A stretch of 64,000 nucleotides of DNA from Saccopteryx bilineata. Lineage: Eukaryota; Chordata; Mammalia; Chiroptera; Emballonuridae. The DNA lies in contig NC_089490.1 of the NCBI RefSeq assembly GCF_036850765.1, positions 278,766,482-278,830,481 on the forward strand. Reading direction: 5' to 3'. Below are positions 23,988 to 36,013 of the stretch, one piece after another. Both the position numbers and the translations under genes were made by a program. Each line of letters starts with the position of its first letter. The stretch's first letter is position 1. Below the pieces are notes generated by a model. The model worked only from the letters and a program-made list of their open reading frames with translations. It did not search any database and had not been told where the DNA came from.

Positions 23988-25772
23988 TAGATAGCTACAG
24001 TACAGCTTTGCTGATGTTCAAGTATAACCAAAGGGCTTGGGAGTGAAGTCCCAGAAAGCCCTGCTGTTCTGAGGTGAGAGGGTCTGTGAGCCCCGGAGGT
24101 CAGGCGGGGCGAGGGGTTGGAGCTGGAAGGACATTGGCCCGCCTCCCTTCGGAAGTCTAGAATCTGCAGCTCCAGTGTTTGAATCAAATAAGGGAGAGTT
24201 ACCACTTTAAGCTCTGAAGAAAGGTGGTAGAGAAAAGAGAACTTTCTTCACTGTAGAAATGAGCAGTTTCTTTTACCATACCCCCCGCCCCCTTCAGTCT
24301 TTGGACCCAGAGAACATAACCGGATAATTCATATTCCTCACTTCATGGCGCACAGTCATCTTGGGTCCATACATGAGGCTCTTTGATTCAATTTTAATGT
24401 TTAAAAATCACTGTATGTAGCACTACTCAGCATGATTACTCCCACTAACTAACCTACTCGCCTGAAGCCAGGCTTTCCTGAATCTCATGCTTCCCTTTTA
24501 TCACACCTCTACCCTGAGAAATGCTTTAAGTGTAGTTGGTTTTATCTTTATGAAAAAAATAATTATGTTGTTAGTAAGATTCTGGAACTTTTTTTTAACT
24601 GTCAATTAGATTTTGCCAGATACTTATCTGTGTCATTACAGACAGCAATAGATCATGTCCTCTGCTGTGCAATACTGTGGGGACACACTGCAGTTCACGT
24701 CTATTCATGGCACCAGGGAGAAACTGAAAGCCCAGGAAGGCCAGGTTTCAGGCTGGTGGCAGCCTAATGTTGCTCACAATGGCAGTGTTCCCTGGTCAGC
24801 CACAGCGAGGGCAGTCAGCCCTGGGCCATTGTGCCACGGGCTGGATACTGGCTGACCACGTAGGAAAGACAGGTTCCGGGGTCATCAGAAGAGTAGTATC
24901 TCAGTGGCGTGTTATAGGCAAGGGCAAAGACAAGTGAATTTAATTATTGGAGAAAATTTCATGTCAGTTTGCTCCGCTGGACCTCTGTGGAATTAAGATT
25001 TTATTAATATAAAATTAATATCAAACATTTGGATTAATGTTTATAGTTTGTGCCTCTAAACTTAGTTGTGAAATTTAGATTTTAATAATGATGAAAAAGC
25101 AGAATATTTAAAATTTTGGGATCCATCTTTGTCATTTCTTTTTCCCTAATCGTGAAAATGAAGCACAGATTTGCAAACACGAGGAATCTGTTTTGGAAGA
25201 GACGTCTCTTATCCGTTGTGTGGTGTGCGACACTAGGTGGAGACATTTTGTCAAAGATGGAGCTTCATTTCCTAAACTGCCCAGTGGGGAAGGGACAGAA
25301 AAGAGCATGTAACCCTCTCTCTTCCTGTAATACGTTATATGGGGTCCAGCCCTGTCCCCTAAGCAAGCCACCCTGGCGGTAGTGTTAGCTGCTGGCCTTG
25401 GCTCGCCTCTCTCCTGGGGCTCCTTCCTGCAGGGAAGCCCTGGGAGCCAGGCCTTATTAATGCCACTGTGTGTGCCCACGTTGGCGAGGTGCCTTGGAGG
25501 GGCACTGACGTGAAGCTGTGACTTCCAGGAGACAATTCTTGGTGTAGTTTGGCATTTCAGCATTTATTTTTATGCTTTAAAAGAAAACCTTCAAAAAGGG
25601 AAGAAATGAAATGAAGCGGGATGAGTAGTAGTTTAGAATGAGTTACTGCCTTTCTCTGTATCTAGTCTCTCTGCTTCCATGGTGGGTGCTGTTCTTGCTG
25701 CTGTGTCCATATCTGCGTGGCTTGTGGCAGATCTATTCTCTGTGCTCTTGGATTTCTCTTAAAAATCACTGT

Positions 25773-25918
25773 GGCCCTGGCCAGAGAGCTCAGTTGGCTA
25801 GAGTGTCATCTGGACACACCAAGGTTGCAGGTTCGATCGCCAGTCAGGGCACATATAGAACAGATTAATGTTTCTGTCTTTCTTTCTCTCCCTCCCCCTC
25901 TCTCAAAAGTCAATTTTA
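25773..25918 (+). mobile_element. Short Ves-type SINE
   Basis: Head ggccctggccagagagctca, box-B-like 'gttcgatcgccagtc' and a C/T tract. Flanking aaaaatcact copies mark its insertion site. Confidence 0.9.
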
Positions 25919-25964
25919 AAAAATCACTCTAGTCAGATGAATCGAGTTTAAGGTTTCTGCAAAG

Positions 25965-26105
25965 ACTAGAACCCAGTCCTTCATTCCTTCCCAAATGTGT
26001 CTGGAGCACCGCTTTGTGCTGGGCCCTGTTCTGGGTGCTGATGATTTCAAAGTGAATGAGAGAGGCCAGCGCCCCTGTGCCCTTGGAGCTGACATCCTAT
26101 TATCT
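25965..26105 (+). repeat. L2-like relic
   Basis: 'ctttgtgctgggccctgttctgggtgctg' with 'gagctgacatcctatta' fits the L2 3' end consensus pattern. Confidence 0.5.
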
Positions 26106-27935
26106 CCTTGAAGTGCTAATCTCTCCTCTGGCCATTTTTTCTCAACCTGCAGATGGGGATCAGGGGCTTTGTGGGCTGCCCCAGGCAGGTTGGGAGTGGC
26201 AGTGATTCCCATCCTCTTCCCAGTGCCTGGTATGCTTACCTGGCAAAATGATCACATCTGTATGTCACGACCTGTATCTTTACATTTCTTTAGCACCATG
26301 AAATGTCCTATAATGTCATTATGGGCTTTCTCAGTAAGTGTGTGCAGGGAATAGGGAACTTGTTTTTTGGTGCTCTAAAAATGATAACCATGCTTAAAAA
26401 AAACCCCAAAATTTTTGATCTACCATTTTAACGCTTAGGATCATTGATGGCGGCACTAATCCAGTGATGGAGGTGGCGTCCTGGTTTACTTTCCTACCAC
26501 CTTCTGTTCAGGCTTCCCCAGTTGGCCTCTAAAGCCCATTCTGAGATGGCCAAGAAGATTCCTTGCCACTTGAGGCCAGTGACAAGATACAGCTGCCCAC
26601 CATGAGCAAGCCCCGATGTGTTTGGAAACCACTCCCAAAGAGGAAAGGGCTGCTCTCGGGTTTCTGGGATCATCTGCCCCAAGCACCACTTAGCCCATTA
26701 CCGAGTCCAAGGCTCTCCCTCTGTGGGGAAGATGAAAGGGGGGTGTCTTTCCACTGGAGCATTGCTGCGCTCACATCCAACCCACACACGTCGGCGGGTG
26801 CTGGAAGTGGTGGCCCGCCATCCCTTTCCTGGTGTCTGGCCTGAGCAGGTTGGCTTTACTCTGGGACTGTGTCCCAGCCACCTGGAAAATGCCGATCTCC
26901 CTCCCTCACCTGCCAGGAGCCCCAGAATCGAGCTTGAAGTGAGAAATCCTGTGAGGATAAGACAATGGAGTGAAAAGGCTCGCATGCTTTTTGCAAATGA
27001 GATGTGGAGTTAGTACCACCATTTGACATTCCATCCGGCTGCCTCCTGAGCACACACAGGCCACACCTTAGGCAGCAGACATCTCTGATCTTCCTCCATG
27101 TGAAAGAGTCCGTCAGACTCTGTTTCCATTTTTATTTCCATGCTCATTAAAAGGGACACATTGGGGTTATGTGTGAGGTGGTCCTGTGTGTCATCACGAC
27201 AGCAGCTAAGATTCTGAAATCAAAGAATTCCACAGAACTGGCGCATAGAAGATGCTCAAGGGCAGTGCCTCTGCGTCTGCGCCTCTCCCACACCTGCGCT
27301 TTAGTTTCAGGTGGTGGCCCAGGCGAGTGCCTGGCCGTAAGAGAGTGAGCGTGTCAGCTACCCCCCTGGGGGGTCTGAGGCCAGAGGGGTGCCTGCCGAG
27401 GAGGCCGGGAGCCAGAAGTCCGACTACCTGCAGCCCTTCGGAGCCGAGAAATCTGTTTATAAGAAACAACTCTCAGTGCAAAGCCACGGAAGTTGCTTCA
27501 CGAATCCTTTTGGATATAAAAATTACTGCAAATCTTACTGTCAGACATGTTAACAACGGTCTTGTCATCGTGTCTTTGCAGAAGGTAGCAATGCTAGAAT
27601 GTTTTGATGAATTTTTTTTCCTTAAATACCTCTTCCTCGGGAGCACTTGAACCTCCAGTCACACAGCCCTCCTCTGCCTGCTCCTCCGCAGCTGCTGCTT
27701 CCCTGTCATCCTCGCTGGGCTCCCGCGCCGGGTGGCGGGGACCTCCTTCTACTTGTGTCGGATATAAAAGCAGAATCCAACATTGAACATCATGTCTTTG
27801 CAGAGTTTCAAGCAAGAAACACATATTGTGACACAACTTCTGTTTTACCAAGTCCTCTCTTGAGGACATTCTGTTAGAGGGACAGCCTTGCAGTTAGTTC
27901 GTCAGGGACGTGCAGGAAACAAGCGACTGTCTCCA

Positions 27936-28180
27936 GGAGCCCCGTCAGGACTGCCCTCCACCCAGCAGCGCGTCCCAGAGGTCAGGAGCCCCCTCAGGAC
28001 TGCCCTCCGCCCAGCAGCGCGTCCCGGAGGCCAGGAGCCCCCTCAGGACTGCCCTCCGCCCAGCAGCGCGTCCCGGAGGCCAGGAGCCCCCTCAGGACTG
28101 CCCTCCGCCCAGCAGCGCGTCCCAGAGGCCAGGAGCCCCCTCAGGACTGCCCTCCGCCCAGCAGCGCGTCCCGGAGGCCA
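27936..28180 (+). repeat. 49-bp GC-rich tandem repeat, five copies
   Basis: Units start with ggagcccc at 27936, 27985, 28034, 28083 and 28132, exactly 49 bp apart, each containing cccagcagcgcgtccc. Each copy keeps CpG dinucleotides and the copies differ by one to three bases, so expansion is fairly recent. Open frames through it are a by-product of GC richness. Confidence 0.95.
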
Positions 28181-30036
28181 GTGTGGGAGGGGCTCTCCCG
28201 ATGCCCTGCTGCCCAGCTGTCGGTGATGGTGATGGGGAGTCTGTCCAGCCCTGGACTCCCCGGAATGTGGCAGCGTGTCTGCCCCTGCCCCCCCTCCCTG
28301 ACCCTACCCAGTAGCTGTTATTGATGGCTACCAAGGTGGCCTGTGTCTGGTCTGCTGGCGTATTCTGGGCAAGTAGCCTAGCCTCTCTGGGCCCCACTGT
28401 CCTCATCTCACACGGTTGCTGTGAGGAGGGAAGGAGATGCCCCATCAAGCTTCAGACGGTGCACTTTGTGCAAGAGCCTCGTTTCTGTCCCGCTGCCTGT
28501 GTCCTCCCCCTGTGGCAAAGACAGCACGGTTTTTCTCGCATGTTTTATTTACTGCGGGAACCTGGTTGAGCTCCTGGCACATTGAAAAAACAAACTGCCA
28601 TGTCCTGAGAGGGCACACATCCAGGACCTGCAGGTGGCCTTGAGGAGCGGAGGGTGGCCGCCAGCCAGTGCCAGCAGGGAGTGAGGCCCAGCAGTCTTAC
28701 AGCCACGAGGAAATGGGTCCTGCCCACAACCTGAGGAGCCTGCGGATGGAACAGGCATGGCGCATGCTGACGGACGGGGGCCTGCAAGAGAACCGGCTCA
28801 GCTGTGCCCAGAGTCCCGCCCCACACAACCTGCCAGATGGGAAATGTGTGGTGTCTGGAAAAAAACAGACCTGGCTCCAGCCCTCTGCATGTCCCAGAGG
28901 AGGACGGCAGAGTGCTAGCCCACGCAGTCGCTGTTCCAGTCAAGCAAGTCTGTGTGGCTTTCCCTCAGCCGCAGCTTCCCCTGGGGCTGCCCTCTGTGCC
29001 AGTCCCACTGGTTCTTTGCCTGCTCTTTGCTCCTAAGTGCAGACCAGGTTTTTTCCTTCAGAAGCTTCCCTACAGGAGGCCCTTGGGCTGCAGTGTCTGC
29101 CCATGAATGTGGTGTAATTGCCCCCACCATGGTTGATGTCAGCCTACCAACATAGGATCAGCCATCTTACAGAATTCCTGGACATTGGACAGGCAGGTCT
29201 GGGGGGCGACTCCTGCTCTCTGCTGCTGCCTATCTCCGGTGGCTGTAGGCTCTGGACCCTGCTGCCCCTCCAGGTTGCTCCTGTAAAGTCACCAGGACCA
29301 GACAAATTCTATTTCTAAACCAACTCTGGTCTTTGACACAGGCAACGGCTTCTCAAATGCATCTCATGCCCTCATGGCTGGAATGGCTTGAAGGGGAGGG
29401 TGAAACAGATCACATGCTCTGGAAACATAGTGGTGGGGTGGCAGGCTTCCCTGAAGATGGGCAATTGGGCTGAGAGGCGAGGGTGTCGGCCAGGCTGGAT
29501 GAGGGTGACTGATGTAGGGAGCAGGAGAGAGCTGAGGGAGTGCCCAGCTCAGGGGAGGAGGCCTGTTGCTTTCCAGAACCGGGCCAAGGCCTGGGGCAAG
29601 GGCGGGCCCTCAGCGCCCAGTGGGCAGGTGGGCACCAGCAGGATCCTGCCAGCCCCCACCCTCCACAGCGGCACCCCTAGTTGATAACAGTTTAATTTGT
29701 CTCTAGGTATGTTTTGGGGCCAGAGGAGCTGGAGGGTTCTGGAAGGCTCAGGAGGTGTGTCTTTAAGGAAAAGGAGGCTTCCTCCTGTCTTTAAGTCATT
29801 TCCATATTAATATAAAATCTGTGAGTTAAACATTTTTTTTCAGACCAGTTGCATCCTAATGAACCCTTTCTTTTTATTTCTTTTTTTATGGCAAGTATAC
29901 ATTCACCAAGTTCTTAATTTAGATTAAGAGAATAGTGTATTTTGGGGAGGATTTCTGTAAAATATAATCTTTGCTCCAATTTTAGCAAATCCAAGCAGTA
30001 ATAGTCCCTCCCCACCCCCGTTTGTGATGTTTTTAG

Positions 30037-30212
30037 TCCTTGAACACTGCCATGAAGAACCTGTGCGAGATCCTGACCAAAGACCCGGAGGGGGGGCCTG
30101 CGCGCATCCCCTTTGAGACTTTCTCCTACGTCTACCGCTACCTGTCCGGCCTGGACCCCGAGATCCCTGCGATGGAGACGGAGGTCTATCTCACCTCTCT
30201 GAAGGAAGGCAT
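30037..30212 (+). CDS. ROPN1L: ROPN1L exon 5
   Basis: The exon is 176 nt from acceptor gatgtttttag (ends 30036) to donor gtaagt (30213). It encodes SLNTAMKNLCEILTKDPEGG, then RIPFETFSYVYRYLSGLDPE and a segment ending LTSLKEG, and stops two bases into an Ile codon. The acceptor lies behind a C-rich run (tccctccccacccccg). The peptide matches ropporin-1-like in order and length with no stop or frameshift. Local GC is higher than in exon 4. Confidence 0.95.
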
Positions 30213-30854
30213 GTAAGTAGACGCACTCCTTGACACGCGACATACTGATGATTACAGACCCTCCTGTCTCTCACCCCTTGTTTCCGATAGCTTGTCCCAG
30301 CTGGTCCGGCTGTGGGAGGAGGAAAGGCCCCCACCATCTAAGCATGCTGCAGCGGCAGGCAGCTTTCCTCCCTGGGAGTCGGGGCAGTGTGGGGTTTGAG
30401 TTCAGTTCCCTTCAGACTACAAAGGGAGGACATTTATCCTGTCGTGAAAAAAACTTTATCCAAATTTATCTTGATTCTTAAGTACAATATGTCAAGTCGT
30501 TTAAAATCATAGCATGTTGAAAAGTAAGATAGAATTTGTTTCTCAACAATGAAACACAGAAATGGATTACTGCAGGAGGAGCGCGTGACTGGGCCCATGG
30601 ACACAGCTGCTCACTGTGTGCCCCATACCGTGCTCCCCGGAGTGGGGGATGTGCAGAGGAAGAGCAGCCTGAGAGCGGGCAGGTGGGATAGGGTGCTACT
30701 CTCCCCCCGAGACCGAGGCCATGGCTCCATAGAGGAGGCTCCCTGAGGGTGGTGACAGCGCCCCTCATGGGCTTAAGCCCAGGAAGCCTGTTAATTACAG
30801 GAGTGGGGGCTCTGGGTGAGATAGGATGGAGCCTGGCTCCCACAGACTTCAGCA

Positions 30855-30917
30855 GAGTGAGAGAGAGAGAGAGAGAAAGAAAGAAAGAGAGGGAGAGAGA
30901 GAGAGGGAAAGAGAGGA
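30855..30917 (+). repeat. (GA)n simple repeat
   Basis: Purine tract of gagaga with a few gaaa and ggga interruptions. Confidence 0.9.
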
Positions 30918-30987
30918 CTTCCAGCACATCCTGGGCCACTGCCCCTAAGTGCCTGTGTGAGGGGGTCTTTCCCAAGCCTCACACCTT

Positions 30988-31359
30988 CCTTTTCTTTTTC
31001 TTTTCTTTTCTTTTCTTTTTTTTTACTTCTTTTCCAAGTGAGAGGAAGGGAGATAGAAAGATAGACTCCCACATGCACCCTGACATGAGGATTCTGGGGG
31101 TTGATGCTCTGCCCATGTGGGGCCATGCTTGCAACTGACCTATTTTTAGCACCTGAGGTGGAGGCTCCATGGAACAATCTGATGTGCTCAACCAATTGAG
31201 CCATGGCTTTGGGAGTGGAAGAGAGAGACAGCGAGAGAAGGGGAGTAGGGGGTGAAAAAGCAGATGGGCTTTTCTCCTGTGTGCCCTGACCAGGAATCGA
31301 ACCTGGGACATCCACATGCCAGGCCAATGCTCTTACCGCTGAGCCAATTGGCCAGGGCC
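30988..31359 (-). mobile_element. Ves-type SINE
   Basis: Head at 31359 on the - strand and a (ctttt)n tail at the left. Flanks related to cctcacacctt and cttcacacctt are its target copies. The body is diverged relative to the young copies. Confidence 0.9.
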
Positions 31360-32834
31360 ACTTCACACCTTTGATCTGTAGGTTTTGTCCCCAGCACATG
31401 TGTATGGATTGCCTACTTGGTGCCAGGGATGCAGCCCATGGATCATAGCACACTGGGCCCCAGAGAGTTGCAATCCTAGGGACTCCAGATGCACAGATAC
31501 TCAGACATCAGGCAGGCTTCAGGGCCATGAGGACAGCAGAGCCCAGGGTGGAGCCTGGACGAGGAGAATACATCCCCTTGGGCCTGAGAAGCTCCGTCCT
31601 GCAGGCCCACCAGCACTGCCCAAATGCTTATCCCCTCTTACCCTCCCCCACCTTCCATGTCCGGGATGCAGAGTGAGCCCAGACCAACTCTCACCTCACT
31701 TCCTGCATGACAGAACCCTGGCTGCCTTGTCCCTTCCAAGACATTTCCTCTCCTCCTGCCTTCCAGATCGCATCTCCTAGGAGGCCCAGCCATCCGACTG
31801 TGCCTCTGGACCCCATAGTCCTCCAGTAGGTCATTTATCAACTCTGTAACCACTTCCTGTGGCTCCTCCGCTATTCTCCTTCTTCCCTTCACTCCTGACG
31901 CTGTCAGGCCATTAGGTGGCCCTACTCTCTGCCCCATCAGAGTTTCCCTGAGCCTCCTCATCCCACACCTGGCCCATAGCCCTCCTGCCTTCCTGGGGAC
32001 ACCCCCAGGCACTCAGCAGACATGGCCCAGCCTGGAACACAGGCCAGAGGCATTTGCACTCTGCCCGGCATGTCACCAATTCCCTCCAGCCCGCCCTTCA
32101 TGCCAGTGATAAGCCACAGGAGGGTGACTGGCATCATCCTACCACCAGACCTGTTGGCCACTGCTATCTGACTTGGGGTCCATCCCCTCAGCCTGCTTCC
32201 CTCCTCCCAAGTGATGGGGGGCAGTCCCCGCTCTCACAGAGAGCTTCCCCCACTGTGCTGCCCCAGGGGCACCATAAGTTTCCTCCCACTGCTGGCTGGG
32301 CTGGACAACCAGGAGTGCTGGCCGATGAGGTGCTGGGGGCTGACTGTGGAGCACCATTGCCAGGACCTAGCCCAGGAGTCTTGGGAAGCCCCCTGGAAAG
32401 TTAGAGCGAGCCCTCTCTGTTGCCAGAAGGACGCTGGCCTGACGTGTTCATAGAGAAGTTTGTTCTCAAGCCCCTGGACTCTACCTAAGGTGAAAGTCCA
32501 AATAAAATTCCATAGTATGATTTTCTTTCATCACCTGATTATCAGTTCTCCCCAGCTGTGGACATGGGTGCCAGTTGGCTTTCATTCTCCTGCAGCTTGA
32601 GGAGGACAGCAAGTGGTCAGGTGACAGGCGTCTTTCTACAACATTCCACTCTTCTTTTAGTGGCCACATGAGAGACTTTCCACGATGTAATTCCCCTGGG
32701 CCTGTAGGAGAGGGTTGCTTTTTACAGTAAAACACCACTTAGAACCACTACTAATTTGTATTCATTTTACTTTTAAAATATGAGCCCTAAAGACAGATAT
32801 CATTTTCCCCATGACACTGAAACTCAACATTGTT

Positions 32835-33187
32835 GCCTGGCTGGTTGACTCAGCGGTAGAGCATCGGCCTAGTATGTTCAATTCCTGATCAGGGCACACA
32901 GGAGAAGCGACCATCTGCTTCTCCACCCCTCCTCTTTCTCTTCCTCTCTCGCTGTCCCCCTCCCACAGCCATGATTGGAACGGTTCAAGCAAGTTGGCCC
33001 TAGGTGCTGAGGATGGCTCCATGGCCTCAATTTCAGGAGCTAAAAATAGCTCGGTTGCCAAGCAACAGAGCAGTGGCCCCAGATGGTCAGAGCATTGCCC
33101 TGTAGGGGTTTGCCGGGTGGATCCTGGTCGGGACACATGCGGGAGTCTGCTTCCCTGCCTCTCACTTAATTAAAAAAGAAAAAAAGA
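32835..33187 (+). mobile_element. Ves-type SINE, head partly deleted
   Basis: Head gcctggctggttgactcagc. About 20 bp are missing around the box-B region ('cctagtatgttcaattcc'). Target copies are aactcaacattgtt (32821-32834) and aaatcaacattgtt (33188-33201). Confidence 0.9.
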
Positions 33188-33371
33188 AAATCAACATTGT
33201 TATAGTTCAATATTTTTATAGTACATCTACTGATGTTGACAGTTTACTCATGTTCACCATCTTTTAAGAAATAATATGTATAAATAAAGAGAAAAATTAA
33301 AAGATACTATTGTCAGTGCCAAATTTCATGGACATAAGACAGTTCTTTGAATTTCACTGAACAAATTTTTT

Positions 33372-33716
33372 TATTTTATTTTAGTGTACTTTATTTATTG
33401 ATTTTAGAGAGAGACAGGAAAGGAGAGAGATGAGAAACATCAACTTGTAGTTGCTTCACTTCAGTTGTTTATTGACTACATACCTTGACCAGGGGACTAA
33501 GCCGAGCCAGCGACACCTTACTCAAGCCAGCACTGTTGCCCTGGCAATCTCTGAGCTCAAGCCAGCGACCTTGAGATCACGTCAATGATCCCATGCTCAA
33601 GCCATTGATCCCATACTCAAGCCAGCAAGCCTGTGCTCAAGCTGGCGACCTCGGGGTTTCAAACCTGGAATCTCAGAGTTTTGGGTCAATGCTCTTATCC
33701 ACTGGTCAGGTGCACT
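33372..33716 (-). mobile_element. Second-lineage SINE, long form
   Basis: Several tandem 'ctcaagccagcgacc'-like phrases extend the body beyond the copies at 9374 and 11014. Head cacctgaccagtgg. Flanks gaacaaatttt and gacaaacatttt look like target copies. Confidence 0.8.
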
Positions 33717-34033
33717 GGACAAACATTTTAAACAGAAGAGTACTTTTGTTAACTGGTGACTAAAATTTGAGTTGTCAATAAAGAAAAGAAAAATCTTTAA
33801 ATATAGTACTGATCTTTTTCACCTAGAAATAAATACCCATTTTTGTATAAAAAAATAGAACTGTTTAATTTTTGAGGTAAGAATTACTGACTAGAGACCA
33901 TAACTAATCAATTTTTAGGGTAAAACTTTTAAATTATATTTAAATTAAATTATACTAAATCATAGTTTTATGAAAGTTGTATTGTGTATTGTGAGAAATT
34001 ACTAATAAGTGTCTTTATCTGTTTGCATTTTAG

Positions 34034-34097
34034 AGACTCTAGAAAGAATGGCATGATAGGACTTGCAGATTTCTTCGTTCTAAAGAGGAAAATTTAG
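34034..34097 (+). CDS. ROPN1L: ROPN1L last coding exon with early stop
   Basis: After acceptor tttgcattttag (ends 34033) the frame reads DSRKNGMIGLADFFVLKRKI and then TAG at 34095-34097. Human ROPN1L continues about twelve residues past the matching KRK, so this copy appears shortened at its C terminus (218 against about 230 aa). Downstream bases still resemble the coding tail, with a second in-line stop region near 34134, which suggests a recent substitution or small indel rather than a different exon. The RIIa domain and core are untouched, so the protein may still work. A weak poly(A) signal (ATAAAA) lies at about 34186. Confidence 0.9.
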
Positions 34098-35022
34098 AAA
34101 ACCTCTGACAGACAACTCAGAAGACATGCCATTAATACAGAGGACAGCATTTTAATGTCGAAAGAATGCTTTTTAAAATCTTGGCATAAAATACAACTTG
34201 TCATTAACCACGTGCATACTCTGTGTGAGTTTTTTTGATAATGGAAATTTAGTGTGACTTATGTGTTCGGGAGGGTCTATTGACAGGGAAGGGATTGCCC
34301 TTTACTGTGTTCTTGTAAGACCCTAAAGGCAAGTCATTTCTAGCAGGAGTAAAACAATCTACTTGGAAGGGCGACAGGCAGTTTAAAACCGGCTGGTCTT
34401 TTTCATGGGAACCCCTGACCTGCAGGACGCAGGCACCCTTTCTTCTCTGGCAGCTGCACCAAAGACTGCCCAGGAGGGCATCTTCAGCCAGAGCTGGGTT
34501 TTCTCTGGAAAGGTGGGCCTGGAGACTTGTGCTCGCTCAAAGGGCAGCTGTGGCTGCAGAGCAAACAGGACAAGCAATGTGGACCAGCATGTGGAACAGG
34601 AATAAGGATCTGAGATCTTTTACATGCTTTCTTTATATACAGTGTTACATACAACATGAGAACCAGTAGGGAGCACAGAATATTAGGAAACATATATACT
34701 TCTTGGCTAATTTTTCTGAGAGCCCAGAACGGTTTGGCTCGTTGCTTTTCTGCACATTGGTCACCATGCTGATAAATATTATCGGTGTTCCAAGACTTGT
34801 GAAAACCCAAAGTTAAGTGAAATGTTTTGCTGTTATCTAAAAAGTGTTTAGTTTTTTGCACTGAGCTGTGTAAAGTATATTTTTCATCTGAATACTACAC
34901 TCCCTTATCTGAGATGTCATTTGCCTGAACTTTTGGTCACTCTCCCAGTAAATAGGCAACATATAGAGATTACTCTATAAATTTACAAGTAATTATTAGA
35001 GTTTTAAAAAGCTTTCACTATT
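34098..35022. other. ROPN1L 3' flank
   Basis: The first roughly 100 bp probably form the 3' UTR. The rest shows no exon or recognised repeat. Confidence 0.5.
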
Positions 35023-35035
35023 CTTAAATTTCTTT

Positions 35036-35410
35036 TTATTTTTTTTTAATAGTTGTACTCCATACTGCCTTTCTTTTTTTCTTTTTTTTTTTTTTAACAG
35101 AGACAGAGAGTCAGAGAGAGGGATAGACAGGGACAGACAGACAGAAACGGAGAGAGATGAGAAGCATCAATCATTAGTTTTTCATTGCGACACATAGTGT
35201 TCATTGATGGCTTTCTCATTTGTGCCTTGACCATGGGCCTTCAGCAGACTGAGTAACCCCTTGCTCGAGCCAGCAACCTTGGGTCCAAGCTGGTGAGCTT
35301 TGCTCAAACCAGATGAGCCTGCACTCAAGCTGGCGACCTCGGGGTCTTGAACCTTGGTCCTCTGCATCCCAGTCCGATGCTCTATCCACTGTACCACCAC
35401 CTGGTCAGGC
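35036..35410 (-). mobile_element. Second-lineage SINE
   Basis: Head gcctgaccaggtggtggtac at 35410. Target copies cttaaatttcttt at 35023-35035 and 35411-35423. The T-rich 3' tail carries an extra 20-odd unique bases, as if the source transcript read through its terminator. Confidence 0.9.
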
Positions 35411-35683
35411 CTTAAATTTCTTTAAACTTTCTAAAAATTTGACTGCTCCAAAGAGTTTAAGTATTTTCCTTCTAACTGTAATGCCTCAACACATGGGGAT
35501 CAGAAGAAAAGAAACCTTGGATTTTGTATAAGTGCAGTTGTGGTCATAGAGTGAACAGATGTGCCAAAGGGAAAATGCTGAGAACAAGGGCGGCTCTAAT
35601 GAATGCAGAGCCCTGACGAGCGCTCCAGCATTACTGTCCACTTGTTGCAGACATGATAAAAGACATATATAGAAAGGTTTTTG

Positions 35684-36013
35684 TATCCACATATGTATGT
35701 AGGTATATATGTATTTATTTTGCATGTGTGCACGTGTGAGAGAGACAGGAAGGGGGAGAGAGGAAGAGAGATGAGAAGCACCAAGTCGTAGTTGAGGCAC
35801 TTTAGTTATTCACTGATTGCTTCTCATACGTGCCTTGATGGGGGCTCCAGTTGAGCCAGTGACTGCCTTCCTCAAGCCAGCGACCATGGGCTCATGTTGA
35901 TCCCACGCTCAAGCCAGGGACCCCGCACTCAAGCTGGTAACCTTGGGGTTTTGAACCGAGGATCTCAGTGTCCCAGGTGGACTCTCTATCCACTGCACCA
36001 CCACTGGTCAGGC
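35684..36013 (-). mobile_element. Second-lineage SINE, long form
   Basis: Head gcctgaccagtggtggtgca and repeated 'caagccagcgacc' phrases in the body. Possible target copy aggtttt on both sides. Confidence 0.8.

Larger units (their letters stand above)
22167..30036 (+). other. ROPN1L intron 4
   Basis: This 7.9 kb intron holds a mariner-ended block (22565-23987), a short SINE (25773-25918), an L2-like relic (about 25965-26105) and the 49-bp tandem repeat (27936-28180). The stretches 23990-25770, 26110-27930 and 28181-30036 contain no feature I can name. The last two are GC-rich and show many accidental open frames on both strands without start context, splice sites or recognisable domains. Confidence 0.85.
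30213..34033 (+). other. ROPN1L intron 5
   Basis: This intron holds a (GA)n tract (about 30857-30915), two Ves SINEs (30988-31359, 32835-33187) and one long-form second-lineage SINE (33372-33716). The unique-looking stretch 31360-32820 begins with an L2-like piece (about 31385-31480) and is otherwise unassigned. Confidence 0.85.

Noticed and set aside
27888..28314. Pro/Arg-rich repetitive open frames
   Set aside because: They arise from the 49-bp GC-rich tandem array, and several frames are open at once. No start context or splice evidence.
30749..31453. Long open frames over the GA/CT-rich region
   Set aside because: They are produced by the (GA)n tract and a SINE, with low-complexity peptides only.
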